Shown here: in pieces, positions 1 through 11,713 of the stretch | Layout of the letters: the number at the start of each line of letters is the position of its first letter | Position numbering within the stretch: position 1 is the stretch's first letter | Assembly (NCBI GenBank): GCA_002943765.1 | Contig: PQWQ01000001.1 | Span: forward strand, 248,001 to 312,000 | From: Psoroptes ovis | Taxonomy: Eukaryota; Arthropoda; Arachnida; Sarcoptiformes; Psoroptidae | Reading direction: 5' to 3' | DNA: 64,000 nucleotides | Notes under the pieces: model-generated | What the model saw: only the letters and a program-made list of their open reading frames with translations | Database searches by the model: none | Told to the model about the DNA's origin: nothing | Made by a program: the position numbers and the translations under genes

Positions 1-144
1 CCAATAAAAATATCAAAAATAATAATGATAATCACAGACAAATAAATAAACAAAGAAATGAAGAGAAATTCAAACATTATTTATCGAGTTTATTCATTCA
101 TTCATTATTATTGTCCAGTTATTTCCATAAAATAATAATTAATA

Positions 145-225
145 TTGGTTTGTCCCATAAGTTCTTGCTGTTTTTAAAATTTTTTTTCCATTCGAAAAAC
201 GGCAAGAACTTATGGGACAATCTAA
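145..225 (+). mobile_element. Mariner-type MITE, family A
   Basis: Left end TTGGTTTGTCCCATAAGTTC pairs with right end GAACTTATGGGACAATCTAA; TA on both sides. Loop is T-rich. Confidence 0.88.
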
Positions 226-888
226 TACAATAAATGATCTTTTGTTTTATCGGAGTAAATTTGAAATATTCATTTTGCAATATTTGCAATATTTGTATAC
301 AGTGTGTCTGCTCAATCGAATATTTTTCAAATGTGGTTTCAATGCATTCATTTCGATGGTATTTTTGCATTTAATTCAAATGGAAGCATCAGAAAATGTA
401 AAAATGAATATTTATGTGCAGAAGATAATGATGTAAATGATGTAAAATACCAATGAAATACCATTGAAATACCATTTTGAAATACCATTGAAAATATGAA
501 ATTGAATCATATGCATGAACGATAAATAATAATAATGAAGAAGAACAATACAATATTTTTCATTGAAGGACAAATTAATAAATTTCAAATATTATTATTT
601 TCATTTGAATATTTGTAAAAATAAATAAATTTCAATGTTTCAATATTTGATTCAGTGTTTGTTCAGCATGTTGATTCAGTGTTTGTTTTTTCGTTTGATA
701 TTCATACGTTTGAATTCATATTTTTATTCCCTTCAAAGATCATCGATGAGTGTATGGTGGAGATGGAATTGAATGACAATTTTTCAAATAAATTTCAATT
801 TTTCTCATTTCATTTCATTGTGTTTTGTTTGTCTTCAAACAAACCAAAACAGACACAGGCAAACAAGCAAACAATAATAATTTCAATA

Positions 889-970
889 TTAAATTGTCCG
901 GAAAGTTCTGGTCGATTTTCATGAGCTCAATATATTGATTAAGCCAGAATAAACTTTTCGGACAACCTAA
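889..970 (+). mobile_element. Mariner-type MITE, family B
   Basis: Left end TTAAATTGTCCGGAAAGTTC, right end ACTTTTCGGACAACCTAA, flanked by TA on both sides. Confidence 0.87.
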
Positions 971-1199
971 TATCGATATGAAGCCAGTGAAAATATTTCA
1001 ATTTTTGAAATATGAAAAAATATATGAAATTTTGGAAAATTTTGTTTTTCATCAAATATCAATCGGAATAATTGAATCGAGAGAATGAATGAATGAATGA
1101 CTGAAATGATAAATAAATAAATAAATAAATAATTTTTCATGTTTTCTGGTCAAAATGATAATTTTTTTTTCTTGGCCTGTTTATTTGATATAACATATA

Positions 1200-1279
1200 T
1201 TAGGTTGTCCCATAAATTCTTGCCGTTTTTTCAATGATATTCTACGATATAACCAGCAAGAACTTATTGGACAACCTAA
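1200..1279 (+). mobile_element. Mariner-type MITE, family C with CCC-type ends
   Basis: C core (TTCTACGATATAACC) but ends read TTGTCCCATAA and TTATTGGACAACC. Flanked by TA on both sides. Confidence 0.87.
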
Positions 1280-1646
1280 TATATTGTAGATATTATAAAC
1301 TGTCATGTTCAATTTATTATTATTATGATGATCATCATCATTCATTGACGAAAACAAAAAGTTCTGGGTGTTTTTCGCTTTGTTTTGTTTTTGGTATTGT
1401 TTCGTTTGGACATTACAGCCACAATGCCTGTCGTATGTTTGATAAATGTGAAATAATTGAAAAAAAAAACAAAAACAAATTACGTTTTTGGTGGTGGTGG
1501 TGGATGATGATGATCACCATCCTCACCACCATCAACAATCCAATTTAATTTTGAATTTTTGAGTTTTGTTTCACTGATGTTAATGTTAATGATGATGATG
1601 ATGGACATGTTTTATTGTTTCAAATAATGGGAAATGAAAATAAATA

Positions 1647-1727
1647 TTGGGTTGTCCCATGAGTTTTTGCCGTTTTCTAAATTTGTTTTTATTTAAAAAA
1701 ACGGCAAGAACTTATAGGACAACCTAA
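1647..1727 (+). mobile_element. Mariner-type MITE, family A
   Basis: Left end TTGGGTTGTCCCATGAG carries one substitution in the arm; right arm is GGCAAGAACTTATAGGAC. Confidence 0.87.
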
Positions 1728-1998
1728 TCAAATAAATAAATTTCAATATATGAAAACATACGAGAAGAGACAAGAGCAAAATTATAAATTTTGAAAAAAA
1801 TGAAAAATAAACAATTATAAAGCATCAACCAAAACAACTGTATTGGTTTGTAATTATAATTTATAATAATAATAATCAAAATAATATATGAAATATGAAA
1901 TTATGATTATGATTGACACATGTGTGTGTGTATATGAAATGTTGAATTTTCAATGAAAAAATTGTCAGTTTTCTTTGCTTTTATTAAAAATATTAATA

Positions 1999-2079
1999 TT
2001 AGGCTGTCCCATAAGTTCTTGCCGTTTTTCGGATGAAAAAAATATTTGAAAAACGGCAAAAACTTATGGGACAACCTAA
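1999..2079 (-). mobile_element. Mariner-type MITE, family A
   Basis: Almost perfect hairpin; left end reads TTAGGCTGTCCC and the right ACAACCTAA. Confidence 0.89.
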
Positions 2080-3257
2080 TATTTAATTTTTAGTCAAGTA
2101 TTTTTCAATGTATTTTCAATGTGTTTGTTTCAGTGTAAGTCTTGCAGTTCAAATTTTTCATTTTGTTTATTTATCATTATTTAATATGGAATGGGTATGG
2201 GGTATGGAGGCGAAATAATTTGAATTTTTTTGAGAGTAACTCAAAACACAAAGATCTGTTTCTTGTCAATTTGATTTTGGTTTTATTACATATAGCAAAA
2301 TGCATCAATTGTTTTGAAATGGTTCAGTATCGATTCAATATTTCAGATGCATTTCAGAGCACATGGTAAAGAATCGATTCGTACATGGAGAAACCTTTGA
2401 AAATCATCAAAAAAAAAAACAATTAATTTCAAGAGAAACAAAAAAACGAGAGGTGAAATCAATTTAATTATTGAATTGAATTGAATTTCAAATTAATTTT
2501 GTCAACGTAATTTTTCTATTATTCATTCATTCATTTCAAATTATTCAGAAATGTGTCAAATACATGTTAAATATGTGTCTATTTGAGATATATTTGCATT
2601 CATTGTCAAGACAGGTGAATGTTTTAGCAAAGATAAGACAATGATAATAATTTCAATCAAGGGTAAAACAATTGTCGCATAATAATGACCGAATTTTGAA
2701 AGATTTTACCTCCGTTTCCATTCAATTCTCATTTATTCAAATGAATCATGTTCATTGATTGAATTTCATTCAATCAAAATCAATTTTCTTAAGAAAATAG
2801 GGCCTAGAAAAACGATTTATTCTTTGAGAATAAATCTCTGATAATTTGCGTGGTATAATTTGTTTTTTTTTGTGTTGAATGATATTAAATTGAAATTGAC
2901 ATTTTTTTTTTTTTTTTTTTGGAGAAACATTTTGGTTTCAAAACATAATTGAATTTTCCATTTTTTTGGAAAATATATCAGTGTATTTTCATTCGTGTAT
3001 TGAATTAGCATTTTTCAATCAAGATTCAAAGTGAATTATGGCAGAAATTTATTTTTCTTTCTATTACACCTCAAGCATATGGACACACGAATACAAATGT
3101 GTCCAAAATACTGAGGTAAACATTTGATAATACATCGTATCATAGCATACTGCTCTCACATGGCGCAATTATCATTATTTTAATTCATTTTATCGAAAAT
3201 AATTTGATCGTTATTTTTATATGAGGCAAAAAAATAAAAACACCTACGACAATAATA

Positions 3258-3464
3258 ATGATGAAATGGGGAAAAAATTTTCATCATTTTTTCATATTTG
3301 GTGAACGTAATTCCGTATGTGCTTTGCTACATATAACAGAAATATCAAATGAAAAGATTAACAAAGTTGAATTGAAGAGGGAAAAAATTCAATCAAATGT
3401 TTCCCTAATGAAATACCTGTATATAAGCAATAAGAATCATCATAAGTCAAAGAAATCAAATTAA
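3258..3464 (+). CDS. Anonymous small ORF, 68 codons
   Basis: Starts ATGATGAAATGG and ends in TAA. Composition is less repetitive than most chance ORFs here (contains FGERNSVCALLHITE and a basic C-terminus), and it lies in a 1.7-kb stretch without MITEs. No domain is recognised. Length is within chance expectation, so this is only a candidate. Confidence 0.15.
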   Translation: MMKWGKNFHHFFIFGERNSVCALLHITEISNEKINKVELKREKIQSNVSLMKYLYISNKNHHKSKKSN

Positions 3465-3820
3465 AATAATGAAATTAAAGGTAGAAAAATTCAATTTGAT
3501 TCAATTAATTTCAAATGGCAAATGAAAAGAATGAAAACTAATGAAATCGTTTTATCATAAATACATTGGAATTTGACAAAATTGATTCAATTTCTTTCTT
3601 TTTGGCAGACTTTTTAGTATGTATTTGTACCTGGATTTTGCTGATATTTTCTTAAATTTCGCTCATATATTTTTGTGCTTCACACACTAAAATCTCTCAT
3701 CAAATTCTTTCTTGTTCGTTTGTTTATTTATTTGTTTGTTTGTTAATTTTATCATTTTATACAAAGCTAATCATCAATGAATGAATGAATGAATAAATGT
3801 AAAGAATAAATGAATAAATA

Positions 3821-3900
3821 TTGAGTCATCCAGAAAGTTCTGGCAGATTTTCATGAACAACTCTATTGATTAAGCGTAATGAACTTTTCGGACAACCTAA
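3821..3900 (+). mobile_element. Mariner-type MITE, family B
   Basis: Left terminus decayed (TTGAGTCATCC), right terminus intact (GGACAACCTAA). Confidence 0.84.
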
Positions 3901-4342
3901 TATTCAATATTTATTACTTTTTCTTGCATTTTGCAGTTTTGGTTGTTGTAAATGTATTATGCAAATTGAATTTTATTTTTTTATTTTTATTGTCTTTAAT
4001 TCCAAAGAATTGAATGAATGAATGAATAAGTGATATATATTCAATTCATACGAATTTTCTTTGTCTTCAAAATAATAATAATAATAATGAGAATAATAAT
4101 GAAAAAAAAATATTCAGGTTCATTAATTGGATCAATTCAATCATCAATCAAATTTCGATCGAAATTTGAATTTGATGAAGAGAATGGAAAGTGAATTATG
4201 GCAGAAATTCACAATTTATTACACAATCCTAATATAATAATCAATAAATTTCATATTTTGTTTGTCGAATAATAATAATAATAATCAATTAATCGAAGTG
4301 AATCAATGAGAAAAAAAAATTGAAAATGTACATTGAAAAATA

Positions 4343-4423
4343 TTAGGTTGTCCGGAAAGTTTTGGCCGATTTTCATAAGCAACTCTATTCGATTAAACGG
4401 TATGAATTTTTCGGACAGTCTAA
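4343..4423 (+). mobile_element. Mariner-type MITE, family B
   Basis: Intact left TTAGGTTGTCCGG; right ends GGACAGTCTAA. Inner core reads CTCTATTCGATTAAACGG. Confidence 0.87.
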
Positions 4424-5091
4424 TAGTTTTCAATTTTATTATTACAGAATTTGTTATTTTATTCTTCTTTAAAGAGTATTATTATTATTATTATTCGACC
4501 AATACAGGTGAGTTTCCATAGCAAAATGAAATTCGTTGGAAAATATGGGAGAAATATGGGGAAAAATCAATTAATAGGCGAAAAAATATAAAAAAAAATA
4601 TTGGAAATATTCAAATAAAATACAAAATTTATGAATTAATATACGAAATTTATTAGAAAACAGTCAATTTCGGGACAATTTCGGGACATATTTGTCCACC
4701 TATCATCATTTGGATCATATTTATTCGATCAAATGGAAAAATTGTCATCAAACAATATTATTGAATGACCATCTCATTAATTTTCAGCTGTCATTCATTG
4801 ATATTGTTCAAATAATTCAAATTTTTTATTTCTTATTTGATTTTGAATTAATCAAAAAAAAAGAAAGGCAAAAATTTGGTTCCCAAAAAGCATAAGATAA
4901 AGGTACCAAATATTCTACAAATAGAACACATTTGTTTCATTACAACCCTTGCTACATTTGCTTAGTACACACACACACATACACACACACAAACAATTCA
5001 ATTTGATATAATCATCATCATCATCATTATCATTTTTCATTTGGATTTTTTTTTTATTTCAAAATGATTTAAAATAAAATGATGCAAAATA

Positions 5092-5170
5092 TTGGGTTGT
5101 CCCATAAGTTCTTGCTGTTTTTTAAATTTTTTTCATTCGAAAAACGGCAAGAACTTATGGGACAACCTAA
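5092..5170 (+). mobile_element. Mariner-type MITE, family A
   Basis: Left TTGGGTTGTCCCATAAG, right CTTATGGGACAACCTAA; near-perfect hairpin with a T-rich loop. Confidence 0.89.
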
Positions 5171-5612
5171 TATAATGAATGTATAGTATATAATACAGGG
5201 TTAGCACAAAATGAAAGAAAAAAGGTTAAACTCGAAATGAAAAATAAATGGAAAGATGATGCGTAGGTGATGATGATGATGATGATATTTATTTTATTCA
5301 TTTTAATGATTTAAATAAATAAAAATAAATAAATAAATGAATGAATGAATCTATGTGGAATAACGACAACAACAACACAGAAATGAATTGGATTTAATGT
5401 GAAATTCAACAAATTTCAAACTAAAAGAACTGTAATGAATATCCAATATGAAATGTGCCTGAATGAATGAATGTGGATAAAGATGCGTTTCATTCATTTG
5501 ATTCCATGGATGGACATGGACACTAATGCCTTAGCATACACACACACACATCTTTTTTGAAATAAATATTCAAGAAATGAATAAATGAAACAGGCTTTCT
5601 ATCATTGAAATA

Positions 5613-5692
5613 TTAAGCTGGCCGAAAAGTTCATTTTGCTTAATCAATAGATTTGCTCGTGAAAATTGGCCAAAACATTCCGGACAACCGAA
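5613..5692 (-). mobile_element. Mariner-type MITE, family B
   Basis: Left end diverged (TTAAGCTGGCC); right end GGACAACCGAA. Confidence 0.83.
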
Positions 5693-7192
5693 TATAACGT
5701 GGTTAGGATCATCATCATTATTATTGTTGTTGCTTGATACATATGCCTTAATGATGATGATGATGATGGCTTTGATGAAAAAAAGAATTAAACCGATAAA
5801 TGGGATAAAATATATGAGAATATTGTATTCGTCGTATGTATTCATTCTCAATGGACAAAATTTGAAAGGTTTGAACTCTACAAAACTCCATAATAGCTCC
5901 ATATTGATATGAACAAATGTTCAAATCTTATGGATGAATGGATGGATTGAAGAGAAATGAAAACATTTATTTTCGATTTCTTATGAAGACACATCTGTGT
6001 GTGTGTGTGTAGGTGTGAATGTACATCTTTGTATGGCTGTGTATGTATGGACATATATGTTTAATGATGATGATGATGATGATACTGTATCTGTATTATA
6101 AATGTTTATTTGCTAATTTTTATTTTTTGAAAAATTTCATATAACTCATTGATTCATCAGTTTGTTTTTTGCATAAGAAATGTGAAACATGTTCAATCAT
6201 CATCCAATTTCAGTGGAATCTAATCGGAAATTTTTTCGTTTTTGTGGTCTTGTTTGATAATTGGGGAATAAGTGTTTGAAATTATTTGATAAAACAATTT
6301 TTAAATGTAATTTCAATGATTTTAAATGTGTTTATTTCATTAAAAATCTTTGACTCAAAGTTATCAATGTTTGTATTTCATCTAATTTGTTTTATTTTTC
6401 AAGCCTTAGGCCTGAAGGTAAGTGTGAAAACTTTTGAGTATTTTTGTCAATCATTCAATTGTTTTGGTTTTCTTTTGGTTTGACAGATGTCAAATCTTTT
6501 TTTTCTTTTCTTAAACTTATTATGTCATACTACTAATATTCTATTATTTCATTTTGATCAAACGAAAAAAAAAAATGACAATAATTATAATCACTCTAAA
6601 TTACATATGACAATCATCGTAAATATTATTATTATTATTATTATAAATATTTGAGTGTTCAGTTGCTTTTCATTTCATTCAATCAAAGATTTTGGATTCA
6701 TTTCATCGAATCAGTTCGTTCTATATCATTTCAAATTATTCTATTCTCATATATTTATTTCGATTTACACAGAAAAATTATTATTATTTAATAATAATAA
6801 TGAATAAATAGAGGAAAATGAACATAAACGAAACAATTCTTCTAAATATATTTTCAAAATTCAAAATCAAAATCCAAGAAATTGAAATTGATTCCGATTT
6901 GTAAAAATGAAAACGAAAACAAATCATTCAAGCAATCAAACAATATCAATAAATAATAATAATAATCGTATAATTTTTGATTTGAAAGGCAGAGATATGG
7001 AGATATGGAGAGGAATTATACAATTATTGGACAAGAAATAGAGAGCATAAAGCAAAATCGGAATTACGGACTTTGGGTATTCCAAGAGCAGCAGCGAAAT
7101 AAATGCGAATCAATGAAAATAACCAGAAAAAAAACATAAAATCGATCATTACTGATCGATATATGTTTGTTATGTACATTATCGTTTATATA

Positions 7193-7275
7193 TTATGGTT
7201 GTCCGAAAAGTTCTAGCCGATTTTCATTTGCAATTCTTGATTGATTAAGCCGAATGAACTTTTCGGACAATCTAA
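7193..7275 (+). mobile_element. Mariner-type MITE, family B
   Basis: Left TTATGGTTGTCCGAAAAG; right CTTTTCGGACAATCTAA. Confidence 0.86.
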
Positions 7276-7480
7276 TACATACATACAGATTGACATAATA
7301 CATTTTATGTATTGGATGATCGATTTTCATTTCATACTATCCACATTTATTCAATCTTAATATGTCGTATTATTATTATTATTATTATTATTATTTGCTT
7401 TTGGTTATTTGAATTTTTGTGTATTTTTTTTGGTTAAATGTTTACCAAGAAAAAAAAACACATTTACAGCTTTTTATTTA

Positions 7481-7564
7481 TTATGGTTGTCCGAAAAGTT
7501 TTGGCCAATTTTCATGAACAACTTCATATTGATTAAGCCTAAATGAACTTTTCGGACAGCTTAA
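7481..7564 (+). mobile_element. Mariner-type MITE, family B
   Basis: Left TTATGGTTGTCCGAAAAG, the same substitution as the copy at 7193; right end GGACAGCTTAA. Confidence 0.86.
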
Positions 7565-7689
7565 TACATTTCTACGATTTGATCATTTGATTATTTTTTT
7601 CTTGGGTTTATTTTATTATTATTTTTTTTGTTTGGTGACATTTTCTACCCATGCGATTTTTGTATTATCGAGAATATTTACAAGAAAAT

Positions 7690-7960
7690 TTTCGGCCACC
7701 ATCATTGGTCCAAACAATGATGTGTGTGTGGCCATAGAGATTGGTTCTTTGAATTCAATTTCTTCAGTTTTATTTCGAAAATTCTCTTAGGGTCCCCTCC
7801 TGCTCTGGGTCTGCAATTGTTCGGGGAAATGATTCCTATTTCTGATTGTTTGCGAATGATTTCATTTTCCTCGCTCATTTCAAGATATGATCTAGGTTTT
7901 TGGTTTTTGAAAAAAAATATCAAAGAAAAATTCAATGAAATTGAATGATAGATAATCATA
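7690..7960. other. GC-richer island, possible exon or decayed element
   Basis: Around 7790-7870 the sequence is clearly less AT-rich than its surroundings. On the minus strand an 85-codon frame includes MSEENEIIRKQSEIG and NCRPRAGGDPKRIF, and on the plus strand a frame includes GPNNDVCVAIEIG. Both strands are open, so strand and function are undecided. It may be a lone exon or a transposon remnant. Confidence 0.25.
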
Positions 7961-8157
7961 ATAATTCATTCAATCAATCATTCATTCATTCATTTGATTC
8001 TAAGATAAAATTTTCTTTGAAATTGAAAAATTTGAAGACAAAATATTTCAATTCTTCATGTTTTCTCTGAACAAAATGATTTTTCAATAGAATTTGAATC
8101 AAAATATTTTTACTTTACTTCATTTTTCATTTTTCATTGTTCATCGATGAAAATCAA

Positions 8158-8240
8158 TCAGGTTGTCCGCAAATTTCTGACCGATTTTCATAAGCTCAAA
8201 CTCTATTGGGTAAGCGGAATGAACTTTTCGGACAACCTAA
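8158..8240 (+). mobile_element. Mariner-type MITE, family B
   Basis: Left TCAGGTTGTCCGC; right GGACAACCTAA. Pairs head to head with the inverted copy at 8322. Confidence 0.86.
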
Positions 8241-8321
8241 ATAGAAAACAAAGAATTTTGACGAATAAATAAATTCTTGCTACAAACAAAAATATATGAA
8301 CATCTTAACACACAATATATA

Positions 8322-8401
8322 TTAGGTTGTCCAAAAAGTTCATTTTGGTTACTCAATAGAGTTGCTAATGAAAATCGGCCAAAACATTCCGGACAACCTA
8401 A
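8322..8401 (-). mobile_element. Mariner-type MITE, family B
   Basis: Both termini intact (TTAGGTTGTCC, GGACAACCTAA). Only 81 bp from the opposite-strand copy at 8158. Confidence 0.88.
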
Positions 8402-8651
8402 TATATAAGATTAGATTAAATTCAAACTTCAACTTTGTATTTTTTGATTGAATATATTTTCTTTGACAAAATTCTACGCTTATATTTATCATCAGAATAA
8501 CATCTGTGTTTAGACAAGATGAAGATTACAATGAATGAATGAATGAAATTTTCATCATCATTTTTTGCTTTGATTTTGATGAAAATCAAAATCAATTCAA
8601 AAATATGTTCAACAACCATTTCATCAAACATCATTGTATTTTTCCAAGCTA

Positions 8652-8731
8652 TTAGGTTGTCCCATAAGTTCTTGCCGTTTTTTGAATTGAAAAAAATTTT
8701 AAAAACGGTAAGAACTTATGGGACACACTAA
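8652..8731 (-). mobile_element. Mariner-type MITE, family A
   Basis: Left TTAGGTTGTCCCATAAG; right end altered to GGACACACTAA. Confidence 0.88.
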
Positions 8732-8761
8732 TAGATTCTCAAAAATGTTAAAATATTAAAT

Positions 8762-8799
8762 AACAGGACAAATGTATAGAATACATTTTTTGTCCTGTT
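8762..8799. repeat. Small non-MITE inverted repeat
   Basis: Arms AACAGGACAAATGTAT and ATACATTTTTTGTCCTGTT around a three-base loop, with a three-base length difference in the A/T part. Confidence 0.85.
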
Positions 8800-8932
8800 T
8801 TGATATTTTGGTTGAATGATTATGATGACATGTGGGAGCGAGAATTGGAATAGGAAGACAGCCATAGAAAAATGGCGAAAAAATGAAATGAAATTTGTGA
8901 AAATGTCATTTTTACATTTTGAATTTTTCATA

Positions 8933-8965
8933 TTTTTTTTCGGTTCAATTTGAACCGAAAAAAAA
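8933..8965. repeat. Palindrome with A/T flanks
   Basis: CGGTTCAATTTGAACCG flanked by T8 and A8-9, giving 16-bp arms around a single central base. Confidence 0.85.
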
Positions 8966-9282
8966 ATTCCAATATTCAATGAATGTAATTTCATTTTTTC
9001 ATTTATTCATTCATGAATATTTGACAAATACTTACATTTACATGCACAAATACACACAGTGAAAACATCATTCAAAATTGATTGAATTCAAAGGAATTGA
9101 AGTTGAAAAATAATTCGGAAACAAGACGAACATCAAACGACAATTTATTTCATTTCTTTTCATTTTTTTCATATTTTTGATTTCATTTCTTGTTCCATAC
9201 TCATTCGATATATTCAGGCTCAATTCATATTCAAAATATTCAAGGAATATTCAAGAAATATTCAAAAAATTATTTGAAAATA

Positions 9283-9363
9283 ATAGGTTGTTCGAAAAGT
9301 TCATTCGGCTTAACATCAATTGGAGATGCTCAGGAAAATTGGCCAGAACTTTTCGAACAGTGA
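9283..9363 (-). mobile_element. Mariner-type MITE, family B, decayed
   Basis: Recognisable by GTTCGAAAAGTTCATTCGG and GGCCAGAACTTTTCGAACAG, but both terminal TTAGG motifs are damaged. Confidence 0.72.
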
Positions 9364-9443
9364 AATATGATGTATTTTCGGCTCTGAATTTGGCTGATTT
9401 GATTCGAAATAAAATATTCAATATTTGATGAGTATTCATAAAT

Positions 9444-9630
9444 CAGTCATTCTCAACCGGTGTTCCGCGGCACTTTAGTGTTCCGCCAGATTCCAAAGAT
9501 GTGCCGCCAAGTTTCGGAAATCTAACTCATTCCTTTACTATTCCCTTACTTGGTGTGCCGCAAGATTTTGGAAATAAAGGCTTTTCCTTTTTTCAGTGTG
9601 CCGCGACGAAAAAAAGGTTGAGAATGACTG
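9444..9630. mobile_element. hAT-type MITE with 8-bp target duplication
   Basis: A 187-bp element with terminal inverted repeats CAGTCATTCTCAACC and GGTTGAGAATGACTG. It is flanked by identical 8-bp copies TCATAAAT at 9436-9443 and 9631-9638. An 8-bp duplication and a CAG...TTCTCAACC terminus are hallmarks of hAT elements. The GC-richer interior repeats GTGTTCCGCGG/GTGCCGCAAG-like motifs and has no transposase, so the copy is non-autonomous. The exact duplication indicates a relatively recent insertion. It is the only hAT copy seen in the window. Confidence 0.9.
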
Positions 9631-10013
9631 TCATAAATATTAAATATATTAAAATACAGCAAAAAATTACATTCAAAAATTTAAATATATTTTGTGCAAT
9701 ATTGCTTACTATTGCCATAATCATCATCATCAACATATGACCATCATCATTATCATTGAATGATGGTGTAAAATTTATAATTTTCTCAAAAATTTTCACC
9801 AGAAAAAATAATATTTCATTTAATGAATAGATTTCAGGTTCTTTTTTTTCAAAAGAAATATATATGTGTTTCAATATGTAATAATTATTATATATGAAAT
9901 ATATTTGGAAAAAATACATGTACAATAAATGATGATACAATAGCCCTGTGTATTTTATGTGTCTCAAACAAAATGTATTTGAAAATTAAAATTGTAATAT
10001 TTAGATGAATATA

Positions 10014-10095
10014 TTAGATTGTCCGGAAAGTTTTGGTCGATTTTTATGAGCAACTCTATTCGAATAAAACGGAATGAACTTTTCGGACAGCCTAA
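10014..10095 (+). mobile_element. Mariner-type MITE, family B
   Basis: Left TTAGATTGTCCGG; right GGACAGCCTAA. Confidence 0.87.
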
Positions 10096-10454
10096 TATTT
10101 TTCGTTTTTTTTTCAAAACAGTTATATATTGAAACGAAAAAAAAAACCTACACAAAATCGTATATTGATGGTTTGATTATAATGGTGAAAAACAGAGAAA
10201 CAAAACCTTTTTTGATCGAAAATAATCATTTTATATTAATATATTTCATTCATTCATTCATTATAATCAATATTATCATCATCAAAAACCACTATCATAT
10301 ATCACATTCAATAATTGTTGTGTGATATATTATTAAATTGAAGTGAGAGAAGAGAGAAAAATGAAATGAATTGAATGAATGAATAGAAATTGGAACATAT
10401 ACATAACAAATAAACGATTATGAATAAAATATATTGATATGTGAAAATTAAATA

Positions 10455-10538
10455 TATGGCTGTCCGTAAAGTTTTGGCCGATTTTCATCAGCAACTTTAT
10501 CTAATTAAACGGAATGAACTTTTCGGACAACAGCCTAA
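10455..10538 (+). mobile_element. Mariner-type MITE, family B
   Basis: Right end carries three extra bases (GGACAACAGCCTAA). Lies 43 bp upstream of a family A copy. Confidence 0.83.
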
Positions 10539-10581
10539 AATATTATAATAAAATGAAATATAATCATAATAAAATACAATA

Positions 10582-10664
10582 TAAGGTTGTCCCATAAGTT
10601 CTTGCCGGTTGTTAATTTTTTTTTTTCAATTCGAAAAACAGCAAGAAATTATGGGACAACCTAA
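10582..10664 (+). mobile_element. Mariner-type MITE, family A
   Basis: Left TAAGGTTGTCCCATAAG; right TTATGGGACAACCTAA; loop slightly longer than in other A copies. Confidence 0.86.
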
Positions 10665-10916
10665 TATTTTAATAATAATGAAAACAGACAGGAGAGAATA
10701 AGATCGAAAAAAACTAAAACATAGGGCGCCATGAAAATATTGAAAATAATAATAATATTTCAACCAAAATAATGATTATGATGATTTGAGAAACCTTTTT
10801 TATTTGAAAAATTAATAATATTTCTGTCTATTTTGTTTAGTTTCATAAATAATAATAATTTTCAAATATCAAAAATCATATATTTCAGTATCAAAAAGGG
10901 GAAAATTTTAAATATA

Positions 10917-10997
10917 TTAGGTTGTCCGGAAAATTTTTGCCAATTTTCAAATGTTTTTCAATCATCAAAATCGGCAAGAACTTTTTGGACAACCTTA
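10917..10997. mobile_element. Mariner-type MITE, variant core
   Basis: Termini TTAGGTTGTCCGG and GGACAACCTTAA around a core (CAATTTTCAAATG ... AAAATCGGCAAG) that fits none of the main families. Confidence 0.78.
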
Positions 10998-11368
10998 AAA
11001 ATATTTCTGAAAAATATATATTAAACATTAAACCTTGCTTCTTCTTCTTCACCAATTGTTCTTCTTCTCCATTTTCATTCAAATCACATTAAAATACTAA
11101 ATATACATTGCTCTTCGTATCATATTTATAATGCTCTCGCCCCCTTTTATTATTATCAATTCAATAAAATTCAATATTTCAATTCAATAATAAAATATAA
11201 TGAAATATAATAATAATATCATCAGCATCATCAGCATCAGCATCGGTATTGTTATTTCAAAAAATATTTAAAAATAATGGAAAACAATAAAAAAAATATA
11301 TTTTATTGTTATTATATTACGCCATACATCAACAACAGCAACAATATAATAAAATGGAATAGAATATA

Positions 11369-11449
11369 TTAGGTTGTCCAATAAGTTCTTGCCAATTTTT
11401 GGATTGAAAAAAAATTTTAAAAACGGCAAGAACTTATGGGACAACCTAA
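11369..11449 (-). mobile_element. Mariner-type MITE, family A
   Basis: Left TTAGGTTGTCCAATAAG, right CTTATGGGACAACCTAA, TA flanks. Confidence 0.88.
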
Positions 11450-11630
11450 TATATAGAAAATGAATATGAATGGTGAATGAATACAATGGTAATGGTAATG
11501 CTGTTATTGTTGTTTGGTGGTAGTGATGATAATGATGATCACAATGATGATGATGATGATGATGTGTGTGTGCGTGTGCAATACACACACACACAATCAA
11601 ATATCAATAGCAAACACAACAATGATAATA

Positions 11631-11713
11631 ATAGGTTGTCCGAAAAGTTTTTGCCGATTATATCGTAGAAAATCATTGGAAAATCAGCAAAAACTTTTCG
11701 GACAACAATCATA
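11631..11713 (-). mobile_element. Mariner-type MITE, family C
   Basis: Left ATAGGTTGTCCGAAAAG; right end broken as GGACAACAATCATAA. Last element before a 4.5-kb gap without MITEs. Confidence 0.8.

Larger units (their letters stand above)
1..11712. other. MITE-dense region without a convincing gene
   Basis: Contains 21 mariner-type MITEs, the hAT MITE, and CA, GAT, AAT and GAAT microsatellites. Short open frames exist (for example 2142-2369 plus, 3258-3464 plus, about 4635-4895 plus, 9593-9967 minus), but none has a recognisable domain and all are in the length range expected by chance here. A GC-richer island sits at about 7690-7900. Confidence 0.6.

Noticed and set aside
9593..9967. 124-codon minus-strand ORF rich in Ile, Phe and Tyr
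   Set aside because: Its C-terminal part is the hAT element's terminus and the rest is AT-repeat translation; length is possible by chance here.
11268..11600. 110-codon minus-strand ORF with His runs, and the overlapping plus-strand Asp/Met-run ORFs
   Set aside because: Built from a GAT/CAT microsatellite, a CA repeat and the MITE at 11369; no independent coding character.
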